Source: JALYXS01 sp051003795
Lineage (GTDB): Bacteria; Acidobacteriota; Terriglobia; Bryobacterales; Bryobacteraceae
NCBI GenBank assembly: GCA_051003795.1
Contig: JBPCKZ010000230.1
Span: 1-21,262, forward strand
Reading direction: 5' to 3'
Length of the DNA: 21,262 nt
Shown here: piece after piece, positions 7,797 to 14,527 of the stretch
Layout of the letters: each line of letters opens with the position of its first letter
Numbering within the stretch: the first letter of the stretch is position 1
Position numbers and translations under genes: made by a program
Notes under the pieces: generated by a model
Told to the model about the DNA's origin: nothing
Database searches by the model: none
What the model saw: only the letters and a program-made list of their open reading frames with translations

Positions 7797-8136
7797 ATGG
7801 AAACCATGCTTGCCGCTCGTCCTGATCGGCGACGTCTTGCCGTCGCGGCTCGAACTCGCGCGGAGCCTTGGTCTCGCTACGATCCCGGCCGGCGAAGCGC
7901 CGCGGACACGCGTGATGGAACTCTCCAATCGGAACGACGCGGATCTTGTGTTCGAGTGCGCCGGCCATCCCTCCTCCGCGCGCGAAATGACGTCGCTAAT
8001 TCGATCCCGCGGAGTCGTCGTCAATATCGGCGTCAGGCGGGAATTTCCCCTGGAAGAGGTTTCCGATGCCTTCAATTTGTTCCGAGCGGGGGACGCCCGC
8101 AAAGTGCTGATCCTTCCGGCGCCGGTACCGCAATGA
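7797..8136 (+). pseudogene. Zinc-type (MDR) alcohol dehydrogenase remnant with internal deletion
   Basis: The frame from about 7810 (TTG) encodes 108 residues resembling two separated parts of a medium-chain dehydrogenase. The first part is from the NAD-binding Rossmann domain (RLELARSLGL, then DADLVFECAGHP and RGVVVNIGV). The second is the C-terminal strap (FPLEEVSDAFNLFRAGDARK). The roughly 70 residues normally between them, and the whole N-terminal zinc-binding catalytic domain, are absent. No stop interrupts the remaining frame, so the deletion is in frame and a short protein could be made. The ATG at 7797 after a GGGGAGAG purine run is in another frame and reads into nonsense. Most likely a dead remnant. 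Confidence 0.6.
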
Positions 8137-8161
8137 ACCCGTTCAAATCGAGGCTGAATCC

Positions 8162-8173
8162 ATAACCGGTTAT
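8162..8173. repeat. 12-base perfect palindrome between convergent gene ends
   Basis: ATAACCGGTTAT lies between the end of the dehydrogenase remnant and the stop codon of the FAD oxidase, which uses its last base. There is no loop and no T-run, so it is not a standard intrinsic terminator. It could be a protein-binding site or chance. Confidence 0.3.
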
Positions 8174-9615
8174 CAATAAACCCGGCTCGCTCCGCCCAAT
8201 GCGGGCTGCCGGATCTCCAAACATCCCTTCCCCGTCGGCAGCACCTTTCCCGGATTCAGCCGGTTTGTGGGATCGAATAAATCCTTGAATCCGCGAATCG
8301 CATCCAGCGTCTCCGCGGAAAAGAGCTTGTCCATGAGTTCGTTCTTCTCCATCCCGACGCCGTGCTCGCCGGTGATCGATCCACCGACCGCAATGCAATA
8401 CGCCAGAATTTCTTCGCCGGCGGCCTTGGCTTTTTCCAGATCGCCCGGCTTGCGCGCGTTGAACAAAATGATCGGATGCATGTTGCCGTCGCCCGCGTGA
8501 AAAATGTTGCCGATGATCAGCCCGTGCTTCCGGCCCACTTCCGCGATGTACCGCAGTGTCGGCGCAATCTGCGCGCGCGGCACCACGCCGTCCTGAACGT
8601 AATAGGACGGGCTGACCCGGCCCACCGCGCCAAACGCGTTTTTGCGGCCTTTCCAAAGCAGGTCCCGCTCTTCCGCCGTCTTTGCGACCCGGAACTCGCG
8701 GGCGCGGCAAGCCTGGCAGGCATCGCGAATCTGCTCCGTCTGCTCCTCCACCGATTCGCGCATGCCTTCGAGCTCGATCAGCAACACCGCGCCCGCGTCC
8801 AGCGGATATCCCGCGTGTGTCGCCGCTTCCACCATTCCGAGCATCACGCCGTCGAGCATTTCAACCGCCACCGGGGTGATCGCGCGCGCCGTAATCTCCG
8901 TCACCGTATCGGCCGCGTCGTCGGAGGTTTCGTAGATCGCAAGGATCGTTTTCACCACTTCGGGCTGCCGCATTAGGCGCACAATCACCTTCGTCACGAG
9001 CGCCATCGTGCCTTCGGAACCGGTCAAAAGGCCCGTCAAATCGTAGCCCGGCAGGTCGACCTCCTTTCCGCCGGTCGTGTACACGGCACCGTCGGGCATC
9101 ACGAATTCGAGGCCGAGCACGTGATTCGTGGTCACGCCATATGCGAGCGTATGCGGGCCGCCCGCGTTCTCCGAAACGTTACCGCCTATCGTGCACGCGC
9201 GCTGGCTCGATGGGTCGGGCGCATAAAAGTATCCTTGCGACTGCACTGCCAGCGTGACATCCAGATTGACGACGCCCGGCTGCACCACGGCGCGCTCGTT
9301 TTCGAGATCGATTTCTAGAATGCGATTCATGCGCGCGAATCCGATCACGATGCCTTGCGCCCGCGGAATCGCTCCCCCGCTCAATCCGGTGCCGGCCCCC
9401 CGTCCCACGATCGCGATACCGTGGCGATTGGTTATTTTTGCGATTGCAGAAACATCCTCCGTGGATCGAGGAAACACCACCATGTCGGGGCGCATCTTAT
9501 CGACGCTGCCGTCGTACTCGTAAAGCTTCAAATCGTCCGGCCGATCGAGATAACCGCGCGGCCCAAGGAGCGAGACCAACTCCTTGCGGGCTGTTTCAAA
9601 GGAGGCTTTGAACAT
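8173..9615 (-). CDS. glcD: GlcD-type FAD-linked oxidase (glycolate/D-lactate dehydrogenase family), 480 aa
   Basis: This is a vanillyl-alcohol-oxidase-fold flavoenzyme oxidising a 2-hydroxyacid (glycolate, D-lactate or similar) to the 2-oxoacid. The FAD_binding_4 domain occupies about residues 45-220, with GRGAGTGLSGGA (71-82) and DPSSQRACTIGGNVSENAGG. FAD-oxidase_C follows, with HAGDGNMHP and GSITGEHGVGMEK, the conserved substrate/metal-site region of GlcD and DLD enzymes. Length is typical. No GlcE or GlcF partner is present here, so the electron acceptor is unknown; a D-lactate- or D-2-hydroxyglutarate-type role is equally possible. The start at 9615 lies inside the end of the TlpA-like gene (20-base overlap). 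A HAD phosphatase resembling phosphoglycolate phosphatase is encoded about 2.4 kb away; a shared glycolate pathway is only a suggestion. Confidence 0.88.
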   Translation of the reverse strand: MFKASFETARKELVSLLGPRGYLDRPDDLKLYEYDGSVDKMRPDMVVFPRSTEDVSAIAKITNRHGIAIVGRGAGTGLSGGAIPRAQGIVIGFARMNRILEIDLENERAVVQPGVVNLDVTLAVQSQGYFYAPDPSSQRACTIGGNVSENAGGPHTLAYGVTTNHVLGLEFVMPDGAVYTTGGKEVDLPGYDLTGLLTGSEGTMALVTKVIVRLMRQPEVVKTILAIYETSDDAADTVTEITARAITPVAVEMLDGVMLGMVEAATHAGYPLDAGAVLLIELEGMRESVEEQTEQIRDACQACRAREFRVAKTAEERDLLWKGRKNAFGAVGRVSPSYYVQDGVVPRAQIAPTLRYIAEVGRKHGLIIGNIFHAGDGNMHPIILFNARKPGDLEKAKAAGEEILAYCIAVGGSITGEHGVGMEKNELMDKLFSAETLDAIRGFKDLFDPTNRLNPGKVLPTGKGCLEIRQPALGGASRVY

Positions 9616-10117
9616 AGTTCACCATCTTCTCGTCCATCCAGTTGGTGGCGTTGATTATCTTCTCCAACACCTTGCCGTCGCGATTGATGATGTATGTTTC
9701 CGGAAACTGAATCGTTCCATATTCATGGTTGACGTTTTGGTCCGGATCGCGCGCGGTCAGGAATGAAATTCCAGCTCGCTTGAGAAAGTTTTGATAGGCC
9801 TTAGGGTCTTTATCGACGCTGATCCCGAGCACCACGACGCCTTGCCCGGAAAATTTTCGGTTGAACGCGTCAAGCGACGGCAGTTCCTGAATGCATGGAG
9901 GACACCAGGTCGCCCAGAAATTCAGCACCAGCACCTTGCCTCCGAAATCGCTCTTCGAAATCGTGCGTCCCTTATCGGTAGTTACTGAAAAATCCGGCGC
10001 CGAATCTCCTACGTTCACGATGTTTTCATGCACGCTGCGATAAATCGTGAAGACGAACGCGGCAAGCAGCAAGGCGATGGAAATCTGTAATATGCGATCG
10101 ATCTTGACGGCTTGCAT
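9596..10117 (-). CDS. TlpA/ResA-like membrane-anchored thioredoxin, 173 aa
   Basis: This is a periplasm-facing thiol-disulfide oxidoreductase. Residues 8-28 form an N-terminal membrane anchor (IALLLAAFVFTIY). An AhpC/TSA-Redoxin fold follows, with the active site WATWCPPC (Cys72, Cys75). The later GISVDKD and the cis-Pro region QFPETYIINRDG match TlpA/ResA proteins. Such proteins usually reduce apocytochrome c or other exported thiols. A role in haem attachment to the nearby CxxCH cytochrome protein is possible but inferred. The gene is divergent from the first PTPS gene with only 37 bases between starts, and its end overlaps the start of the FAD oxidase, so those two are probably co-expressed. 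Confidence 0.88.
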   Translation of the reverse strand: MQAVKIDRILQISIALLLAAFVFTIYRSVHENIVNVGDSAPDFSVTTDKGRTISKSDFGGKVLVLNFWATWCPPCIQELPSLDAFNRKFSGQGVVVLGISVDKDPKAYQNFLKRAGISFLTARDPDQNVNHEYGTIQFPETYIINRDGKVLEKIINATNWMDEKMVNYVQSLL

Positions 10118-10154
10118 CGGGAAGGTAAATTACAATACTAGTGTATCTTGCCCC

Positions 10155-10571
10155 ATGTTCATCACTAAGAAAGTGGAATTCTCGGCGTCGCACGTCTGCC
10201 GGAATCCAAGCCTTACCGACGCCCGGAACCGAGAGATATTCGGAAGCGCGGCCAATCCCCACGGGCATGGACATAATTATGAAATCGAGGTGACGCTCGA
10301 AGGCGCGCCCGACCCCGTGACGGGCATGGTGCTCGATCTGAAGGACCTGAAAGAGATTCTGCAACGCGAAGTGCTGGAGCCGTACGATCATCGGTTCTTG
10401 AACCGGGAAGTACTCCCGTTCGATCGCGTAATTCCCACCGTCGAGAACATCGCAATCGATATCTGGCGCAGGCTCGAACCGCAATTCCCGGATGGCCGGG
10501 GAAAGCTTCATCGCGTGCGAGTGTATGAGAGTTCGGACCTGTACGCGGATTATTTTGGTGACGGGAATTGA
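10155..10571 (+). CDS. PTPS/QueD family protein 1, 138 aa, nucleophile position Ala
   Basis: Member of the 6-pyruvoyl-tetrahydropterin synthase / 6-carboxy-tetrahydropterin synthase family acting on dihydroneopterin triphosphate. Zinc ligands are His13 (FSASH), His38 and His40 (HGHGHNYE). The catalytic nucleophile, a Cys six residues before the second zinc His in rat PTPS, is Ala32 here (FGSAANPHGHGH). The Asp-His pair of the triad is kept (PYDHRFLN), as are PTVENIAIDIW and the C-terminal pterin-binding Glu (VRVYES). The start at 10155 is chosen because FITKKVEFSASH matches the family N-terminus; the frame is open further upstream to 10047 but that part runs into the divergent TlpA gene. The stop overlaps the TTG of paralog 2, so the two should be translated together. 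Alone it is predicted to be inactive or to do different chemistry. Confidence 0.88.
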   Translation: MFITKKVEFSASHVCRNPSLTDARNREIFGSAANPHGHGHNYEIEVTLEGAPDPVTGMVLDLKDLKEILQREVLEPYDHRFLNREVLPFDRVIPTVENIAIDIWRRLEPQFPDGRGKLHRVRVYESSDLYADYFGDGN

Positions 10572-10996
10572 TCGTCGTCACGCGCCGCTACCGCTTTTCG
10601 GCATCGCATCGTTTGCATTCGAAGGAGTTGTCCGAGGAAGAAAACGCCGCGCTATACGGCAAGTGCAATAACCCGTTCGGACACGGTCACAATTACGATC
10701 TCGAGGTGAGCGTTCGCGGGCCCGTGGACACGTTGACCGGGCGCGCCGTGACTATCGGAAAACTGGACCGGTTGGTTCAAACGGAGGTCGTGGAGCGGTT
10801 CCATCATCGCAGCTTGAACGCCGAAATTCCGCGTTTTGCCGAAGTGGTTCCGACGACGGAAAATCTGGCGCTCGAAATTCACGAGAGGCTGAAGGCTTGC
10901 TGGGCGGCCGCCTTCCCGAAACAATGGCCGGTTCTCGACGCGGTGCGAATCGCCGAGACGCCCCGAAACATCTTTGAAGTAATGGGCGCCCGATGA
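10568..10996 (+). CDS. PTPS/QueD family protein 2, 142 aa, Cys kept but Asp-His changed to His-His
   Basis: Second paralog of the same family. Zinc ligands are His14 (FSASH), His39 and His41 (FGHGHNYD), and the nucleophile Cys33 is present in the classical setting YGKCNNPFGHGH, very close to animal PTPS. In the triad region, however, it reads RFHHRSLN where the family has Asp-His, so the Asp is His. The PTTENLALEI helix and C-terminal Glu (VRIAET) are kept. The start is a TTG overlapping the previous stop (TTGA); the end overlaps folE (ATGA). Sequence divergence from paralog 1 is large, so this is an old duplication or two separate acquisitions rather than a recent copy. The product could feed biopterin, queuosine or folate-like pathways; no other gene here decides which. 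Confidence 0.88.
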   Translation: MIVVTRRYRFSASHRLHSKELSEEENAALYGKCNNPFGHGHNYDLEVSVRGPVDTLTGRAVTIGKLDRLVQTEVVERFHHRSLNAEIPRFAEVVPTTENLALEIHERLKACWAAAFPKQWPVLDAVRIAETPRNIFEVMGAR

Positions 10997-11583
10997 GAAA
11001 GATCAAGCCGGCTATTGAAATTCCGAAGCGCGAGGAATCGATCGCGCCGCTCGTCTCCAAGATGATTGCCGCCTTGGGAGAAGACCCGTCGCGCGAAGGT
11101 TTAGCGCGCACCCCCGAACGAGTCGAGCGCGCGATGAAATTTCTGACGAGCGGCTATTCGAAGAGCGTCGCGGATGTCGTGAACGATGCCATCTTTTCGG
11201 TGAAATACGACGAGATGGTGATTGTGCGGGATATCGAGTTCTTCAGCCTGTGCGAACACCATTTGCTGCCTTTTTACGGGAAGATCCATGTCGCGTACCT
11301 GGCGAAGGACAAGGTGGTCGGGTTGAGCAAGATTCCTCGCATCGTGGACGTGTTCGCGCGGCGCCTTCAGATTCAGGAGCGTCTAACCGAACAGATTGCG
11401 CACTGCATTCAGGATATGATCGATCCGCTCGGCGTGGGCGTTGTTTGCGAAGCGCAGCATTTTTGCATGATGATGCGAGGGGTGGAGAAACAGCATTCGG
11501 GAACGGTTACGAGCACGATGCTCGGGGCGTTCCGCCACGGCACCGAAACGCGCGCCGAGTTCTTATCGCTGCTTAGGAAGTGA
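10993..11583 (+). CDS. folE: GTP cyclohydrolase I, 196 aa
   Basis: Converts GTP to 7,8-dihydroneopterin triphosphate, the substrate of the PTPS family and the first step of folate, biopterin and queuosine synthesis. The zinc site Cys87, His90 (SLCEHHLLPFYG) and Cys158 (HFCMMMRG) is complete. GLSKIPRIVDVFARRLQIQE and the C-terminal TSTMLGAF are typical of type IA enzymes, as is the N-terminal GEDPSREGLARTPERV. Length is normal. It is the last gene of a three-gene operon joined by 4-base start/stop overlaps with the two PTPS paralogs, an order that puts the substrate-making enzyme last. Its end overlaps the convergent HIT gene by 11 bases. It is likely the functional FolE of this operon; whether another copy exists elsewhere cannot be seen. 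Confidence 0.96.
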   Translation: MRKIKPAIEIPKREESIAPLVSKMIAALGEDPSREGLARTPERVERAMKFLTSGYSKSVADVVNDAIFSVKYDEMVIVRDIEFFSLCEHHLLPFYGKIHVAYLAKDKVVGLSKIPRIVDVFARRLQIQERLTEQIAHCIQDMIDPLGVGVVCEAQHFCMMMRGVEKQHSGTVTSTMLGAFRHGTETRAEFLSLLRK

Positions 11584-11989
11584 TTGCTTCCCGGATCGCG
11601 CGCGCGACATGCTTTGCGTCGTCGTCGCCTTCATAGGGCTTGCGCGGCCAGAAGAAACCCTTCAATCCGTCTTTTTTCCTGCGCGGCACTATGTGAACGT
11701 GCAGATGCGGCACGGTCTGGCTTACCCGATTGTTGATCGCCACGAACGTACCATCGCAAGCCAGCGCCTTTTCGACGGCTCGCGCCAGCACGCGCGCATT
11801 CAAGAATAGCGGGGCCACCAGTTCTTCCGGCAAATCCACCAGCGTCTCGCAATGCCGCTTGGGAATCAGCAGGACGTGCCCTGGAAAGAGCGGCCGGTTA
11901 TCCAAAAAGGCCAGGCAATCCGCATCGTCGAACACGATTTCGGAATCGAGCTCTCCGGCCGCGATCTTGCAAAACAAACAGTCGCTCAT
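11573..11989 (-). CDS. HIT family nucleotide hydrolase/transferase (Hint-like), 138 aa
   Basis: Histidine-triad protein, probably a purine-nucleoside phosphoramidate or dinucleotide polyphosphate hydrolase. The catalytic triad is HLHVH (95-99) with the following IVPRR. An N-terminal CLFCKI (Cys4, Cys7) gives the zinc-binding pair of Hint/HIT proteins, and FPGHVLLIPKRH is the usual middle block. The ATG at 11989 overlaps the stop of the HAD phosphatase gene (ATGA), and MSDCLFCKI is the expected N-terminus; the frame is open upstream but that is phosphatase coding DNA. It is the last gene of the purC operon and ends 11 bases inside the convergent folE end. A housekeeping role removing nucleotide by-products fits the purine-related neighbours. 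Confidence 0.92.
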   Translation of the reverse strand: MSDCLFCKIAAGELDSEIVFDDADCLAFLDNRPLFPGHVLLIPKRHCETLVDLPEELVAPLFLNARVLARAVEKALACDGTFVAINNRVSQTVPHLHVHIVPRRKKDGLKGFFWPRKPYEGDDDAKHVARAIREAITS

Positions 11990-12633
11990 TTTTCCGTCAC
12001 CTGGTCCGCCAGCTCTTCCAACCGGTCCACTAGAAAATCGGGCGGAGTCCGCGCGAATGTTTCCGGTTGAAATCCATAGGTTACTCCGCACGCCCGCACG
12101 CCCGCGTTGCGCGCGGTCTGGATATCCACGGCGCTGTCGCCCACCATGATCGTTTCCTCTTTCGAAGCGCCGCAGTCCGCGACAAGTGTGTCGATCCCGA
12201 TCCTGTGCGGCTTCTTGAATTCGAAACTATTCCCGCCGTACACGCGCTCGAAATGGTTCGTCAACCCGAGACCTTCGACAATCGCAACGCTCATCCGCAC
12301 GGGCTTGTTCGTCAACACGGCCATGGGAACTTTGCGGGCGTGAAGGCGGTCGAGCGCGTTCCGCACCCCGGGGTAGAGCGTCGTGTTGTCGAGCATATGC
12401 TCGCGATAGTAGGCCAGGAAAAACTCCAGGGCCGCTTGCACTTCGCTCTCCGGCGCATCGTTTCCAAGAGCGCGGCGAATCAGCGCCGGCGCTCCGTTCC
12501 CGACGTACGAATAGACCGTCTCGTTGCAAATCGGCGCCAATCCCAAATGAGCTCGCGCCGCATTCACGGAATTCGCGAGGTCCAGGCGCGAATCGATCAA
12601 AGTGCCGTCCAGGTCGAAAATCAGAAGAGTCAA
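11986..12633 (-). CDS. gph: HAD phosphatase, phosphoglycolate phosphatase-like, 215 aa
   Basis: HAD-superfamily hydrolase with a C1 cap. Motif I is FDLDGTLIDS (nucleophile Asp7, acid Asp9), motif II is the Thr of AVLTNKP, motif III the Lys in FEFKKP, and motif IV GDSAVDIQTARNAG. Length and cap sequence match Gph/PGPase or PpaX-like enzymes; the true substrate cannot be fixed from sequence. The start is a TTG at 12633 that overlaps the stop of the Fis-type gene (TTGA); no upstream ATG is available without running through that gene. It overlaps the HIT gene by four bases downstream, so both are translationally coupled in the purC operon. Confidence 0.9.
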   Translation of the reverse strand: MTLLIFDLDGTLIDSRLDLANSVNAARAHLGLAPICNETVYSYVGNGAPALIRRALGNDAPESEVQAALEFFLAYYREHMLDNTTLYPGVRNALDRLHARKVPMAVLTNKPVRMSVAIVEGLGLTNHFERVYGGNSFEFKKPHRIGIDTLVADCGASKEETIMVGDSAVDIQTARNAGVRACGVTYGFQPETFARTPPDFLVDRLEELADQVTEK

Positions 12634-12911
12634 GACGCTTTCTTCTTTCGGGTTTTCTTGGCCACCGCGCGCGTCACGGGCTTGCGCCGCGGAGTTCGCC
12701 GCGGGGCGCGGCCATCCAAATTGTATTCGATCATTTTGCGCTGCAACGTATTGCGATGAATGCCGAGCAGTTTGCTCGCGGCGGACTGATTCCCGGCCGT
12801 CCGCGTCAACGCTCCCGCAATCAGCGTCTTCTCCAAAATTTCAACTGCTTCCTCCAGAAAAAATCCGCCGGAAAGGATGTGGTCGACTAACTCTTCCAGG
12901 TTCTGCTTCAT
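12630..12911 (-). CDS. Small Fis-type helix-turn-helix protein with lysine/arginine-rich tail, 93 aa
   Basis: The helical N-terminus (NLEELVDHILSGGFFLEEAVE) is followed by a Fis-family helix-turn-helix, AASKLLGIHRNTLQRKMIEY, as found at the C-terminus of NtrC-type regulators and in Fis. There is no AAA+ or receiver domain. After the HTH comes a strongly basic tail of about 28 residues with RKP, AKK and RKKK clusters, like a histone-H1-type DNA clamp. It may be a nucleoid protein or local regulator. The start at 12911 is chosen because KQNLEELVDHIL is the usual beginning of this acidobacterial group; a longer start at 12962 would overlap cvpA. The stop overlaps the TTG of the phosphatase gene. 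Confidence 0.82.
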   Translation of the reverse strand: MKQNLEELVDHILSGGFFLEEAVEILEKTLIAGALTRTAGNQSAASKLLGIHRNTLQRKMIEYNLDGRAPRRTPRRKPVTRAVAKKTRKKKAS

Positions 12912-12921
12912 TCCCGCTTGC

Positions 12922-13491
12922 CTAAATTTTCCGTTTCGAACTTTGCCGGCGAACGGCCTCATCCCATGCCGCCTTCACCTGCTCGTAGTGCCGGTGAAAT
13001 CCATCCTTCAGCTCACGCGGCGCAAGCGCCGCGAACGCTCGCGACGCTTCCAACACATACGGGGCGATCCGCGATTGCACCACGGCGCCCGGCGGACCGC
13101 TGCCTCGTGTTTCCGGCGTGAACGCCATCATCGCGGTAATCAATGCCACCGATACGAGCACACCGCGCAATAATCCAAACACCGCCCCGAGTGCGCGATC
13201 GAACCAGGAGAGTCCCGCGGTCCTAAGCAACCGGCTCACAGCAAAGCCCACGACGCCGCCCAACATCAGAACGCCCACGAATACCAGAACGAATCCGGCG
13301 AAATGCGCCACCTGCGCGGAGCTGACGTACGGCATCAAGAACGCTCCCGCCGGACCGTAAAACCAAAGTCCGCACGCCAGAGCGGCGAGCGCCGACGCAA
13401 GCCCAATAATTTCGCGCGAAAATCCTTTGCGCGAGGCCAGCAGCGTGGATATCGATAGTATTAGCAACAGCGCTACATCCAACCAGTTCAT
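12922..13491 (-). CDS. cvpA: CvpA family membrane protein, 189 aa
   Basis: Colicin-V-production-type inner-membrane protein with four predicted transmembrane segments: residues about 3-20, 27-50, 62-86 and 100-122. The second ends near GLWFYGP and the fourth includes WFDRALGAVFGLLRGVLV, the most conserved CvpA block. The C-terminal ~60 residues are cytoplasmic or periplasmic and charged. The family is linked to envelope homeostasis and is often beside purine genes (purF in Escherichia coli); here it directly follows purC with a 10-base gap, an independent instance of the same association. The next gene, Fis-type, starts 10 bases downstream. Confidence 0.9.
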   Translation of the reverse strand: MNWLDVALLLILSISTLLASRKGFSREIIGLASALAALACGLWFYGPAGAFLMPYVSSAQVAHFAGFVLVFVGVLMLGGVVGFAVSRLLRTAGLSWFDRALGAVFGLLRGVLVSVALITAMMAFTPETRGSGPPGAVVQSRIAPYVLEASRAFAALAPRELKDGFHRHYEQVKAAWDEAVRRQSSKRKI

Positions 13492-13501
13492 GGCGTCGGG
13501 C

Positions 13502-14440
13502 TTACAGGGTCCTGCCGGTCAGCACGCTATACGCTTCAAGATACTTCGCGCTGGTCTTTGCAATAATCTCCTCCGGCAGGTCCGGCGCCGGAGGCTGTTT
13601 GTTCCACTTCACGGATTCGAGATAATCGCGAACGAACTGCTTGTCGTAGGATTGCTGCGCGCCGCCCGGGGCGTAGGCCGACTGCAGCCAAAAGCGCGAC
13701 GAGTCCGGCGTCAGCGCTTCATCCCCCAACACCAGTTCGCCATTCACAAATCCAAATTCGAATTTCGTATCGGCAATCAGAATGCCGCGTTCGCGCGCGT
13801 AGTTAAATGCCTGGCGATAAATCGCGAGCGTCAAATCGCGTAAGCGCGCGGCGAGATCGCGTCCGATTAGCGAGGCAACCGCATCGAACGGCACGTTCTC
13901 GTCATGTCCCGTCCCTGCCTTTGTCGCGGGCGTGAAGATCGGCTCCGCGAGTTGGTCGCTCTCCCGCAATCCGGACGGCAGCGGAATGCCGCAGACCGAT
14001 CCGTGCATCTTGTATTCTTTCCATCCCGATCCCGAGATATAACCGCGGGCCACGCACTCGACGGGAATCATCTCCGCTCTTCGCACGAGCATCGAACGGC
14101 CGTCGATCTGATCGCGATAAGCTTTCAGCCTCGTTGGGAAATCGTTCACGTCCGCCGATATGAAGTGCGTCGGCGTCAAATTTTTCAAGTAGTCGAACCA
14201 GAAGACCGACAATTGCGTGAGCACTTCGCCCTTACGCGGAATGCCGTTGGGCAGCACGCAATCGAAAGCGGAAAGACGGTCGGTCGCGACGATCAAGAGA
14301 TCGCCGTTCACGCGATAAACATCGCGCACTTTGCCCGTGGCGAACGGCTCCAGACCGGGCAGATTGGTTTTAGTAATGATGGAACTTCTAGGACTCACGC
14401 GCTTCGCATCGGGTTTGACTCGGGGGGTACTCCGAATCAT
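13502..14440 (-). CDS. purC: Phosphoribosylaminoimidazole-succinocarboxamide (SAICAR) synthase, about 312 aa
   Basis: Eighth step of de novo purine synthesis: ATP-dependent joining of CAIR and aspartate. Conserved blocks: GKVRDVYRVNGDLLIVATDRLSAFD (the first stretch of the family, given here as two runs, GKVRDVY and TDRLSAFD), PVECVARGYISGSGWKEY, FTPATKAGTGHDENV and IADTKFEFG. Length fits the longer, Ade1-like bacterial form. The ATG at 14440 gives 312 aa; a GTG at 14398 would give 298 aa and starts closer to the conserved region, and neither has a clear Shine-Dalgarno. The open frame extends to 14908, but that part overlaps the divergent dehydratase gene and is not typical PurC. First gene of the five-gene operon. 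Confidence 0.95.
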   Translation of the reverse strand: MIRSTPRVKPDAKRVSPRSSIITKTNLPGLEPFATGKVRDVYRVNGDLLIVATDRLSAFDCVLPNGIPRKGEVLTQLSVFWFDYLKNLTPTHFISADVNDFPTRLKAYRDQIDGRSMLVRRAEMIPVECVARGYISGSGWKEYKMHGSVCGIPLPSGLRESDQLAEPIFTPATKAGTGHDENVPFDAVASLIGRDLAARLRDLTLAIYRQAFNYARERGILIADTKFEFGFVNGELVLGDEALTPDSSRFWLQSAYAPGGAQQSYDKQFVRDYLESVKWNKQPPAPDLPEEIIAKTSAKYLEAYSVLTGRTL

Positions 14441-14465
14441 ACCGCGAGATGAAAACTTGGGAAAG

Positions 14466-14491
14466 CAAATTTTTCCGGCAAATTTTTCCGG
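14466..14491 (+). repeat. Perfect 13-base tandem duplication in the purC/dehydratase divergent intergenic region
   Basis: The unit CAAATTTTTCCGG occurs twice head to tail (14466-14478 and 14479-14491), followed by CAA. It sits near the middle of the 87-base gap between the divergent starts of purC (14440) and the enolase-superfamily gene (14528). It could hold two operator half-sites or simply be a slippage product; no promoter hexamers stand out. Confidence 0.55.
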
Positions 14492-14527
14492 CAACGTTAC
14501 GCGCGCATTGGAGTAAACTGGCTGTTC

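Noticed and set aside
10104..10154. Sigma-70-like promoter upstream of the first PTPS gene (TTGCAT at 10112, AATACT at 10134)
   Set aside because: The spacer is 16 bases but the -10 match is weak and would leave a leader of under ten bases; alternative pairings give spacers of 13 or 21. Not strong enough to list.
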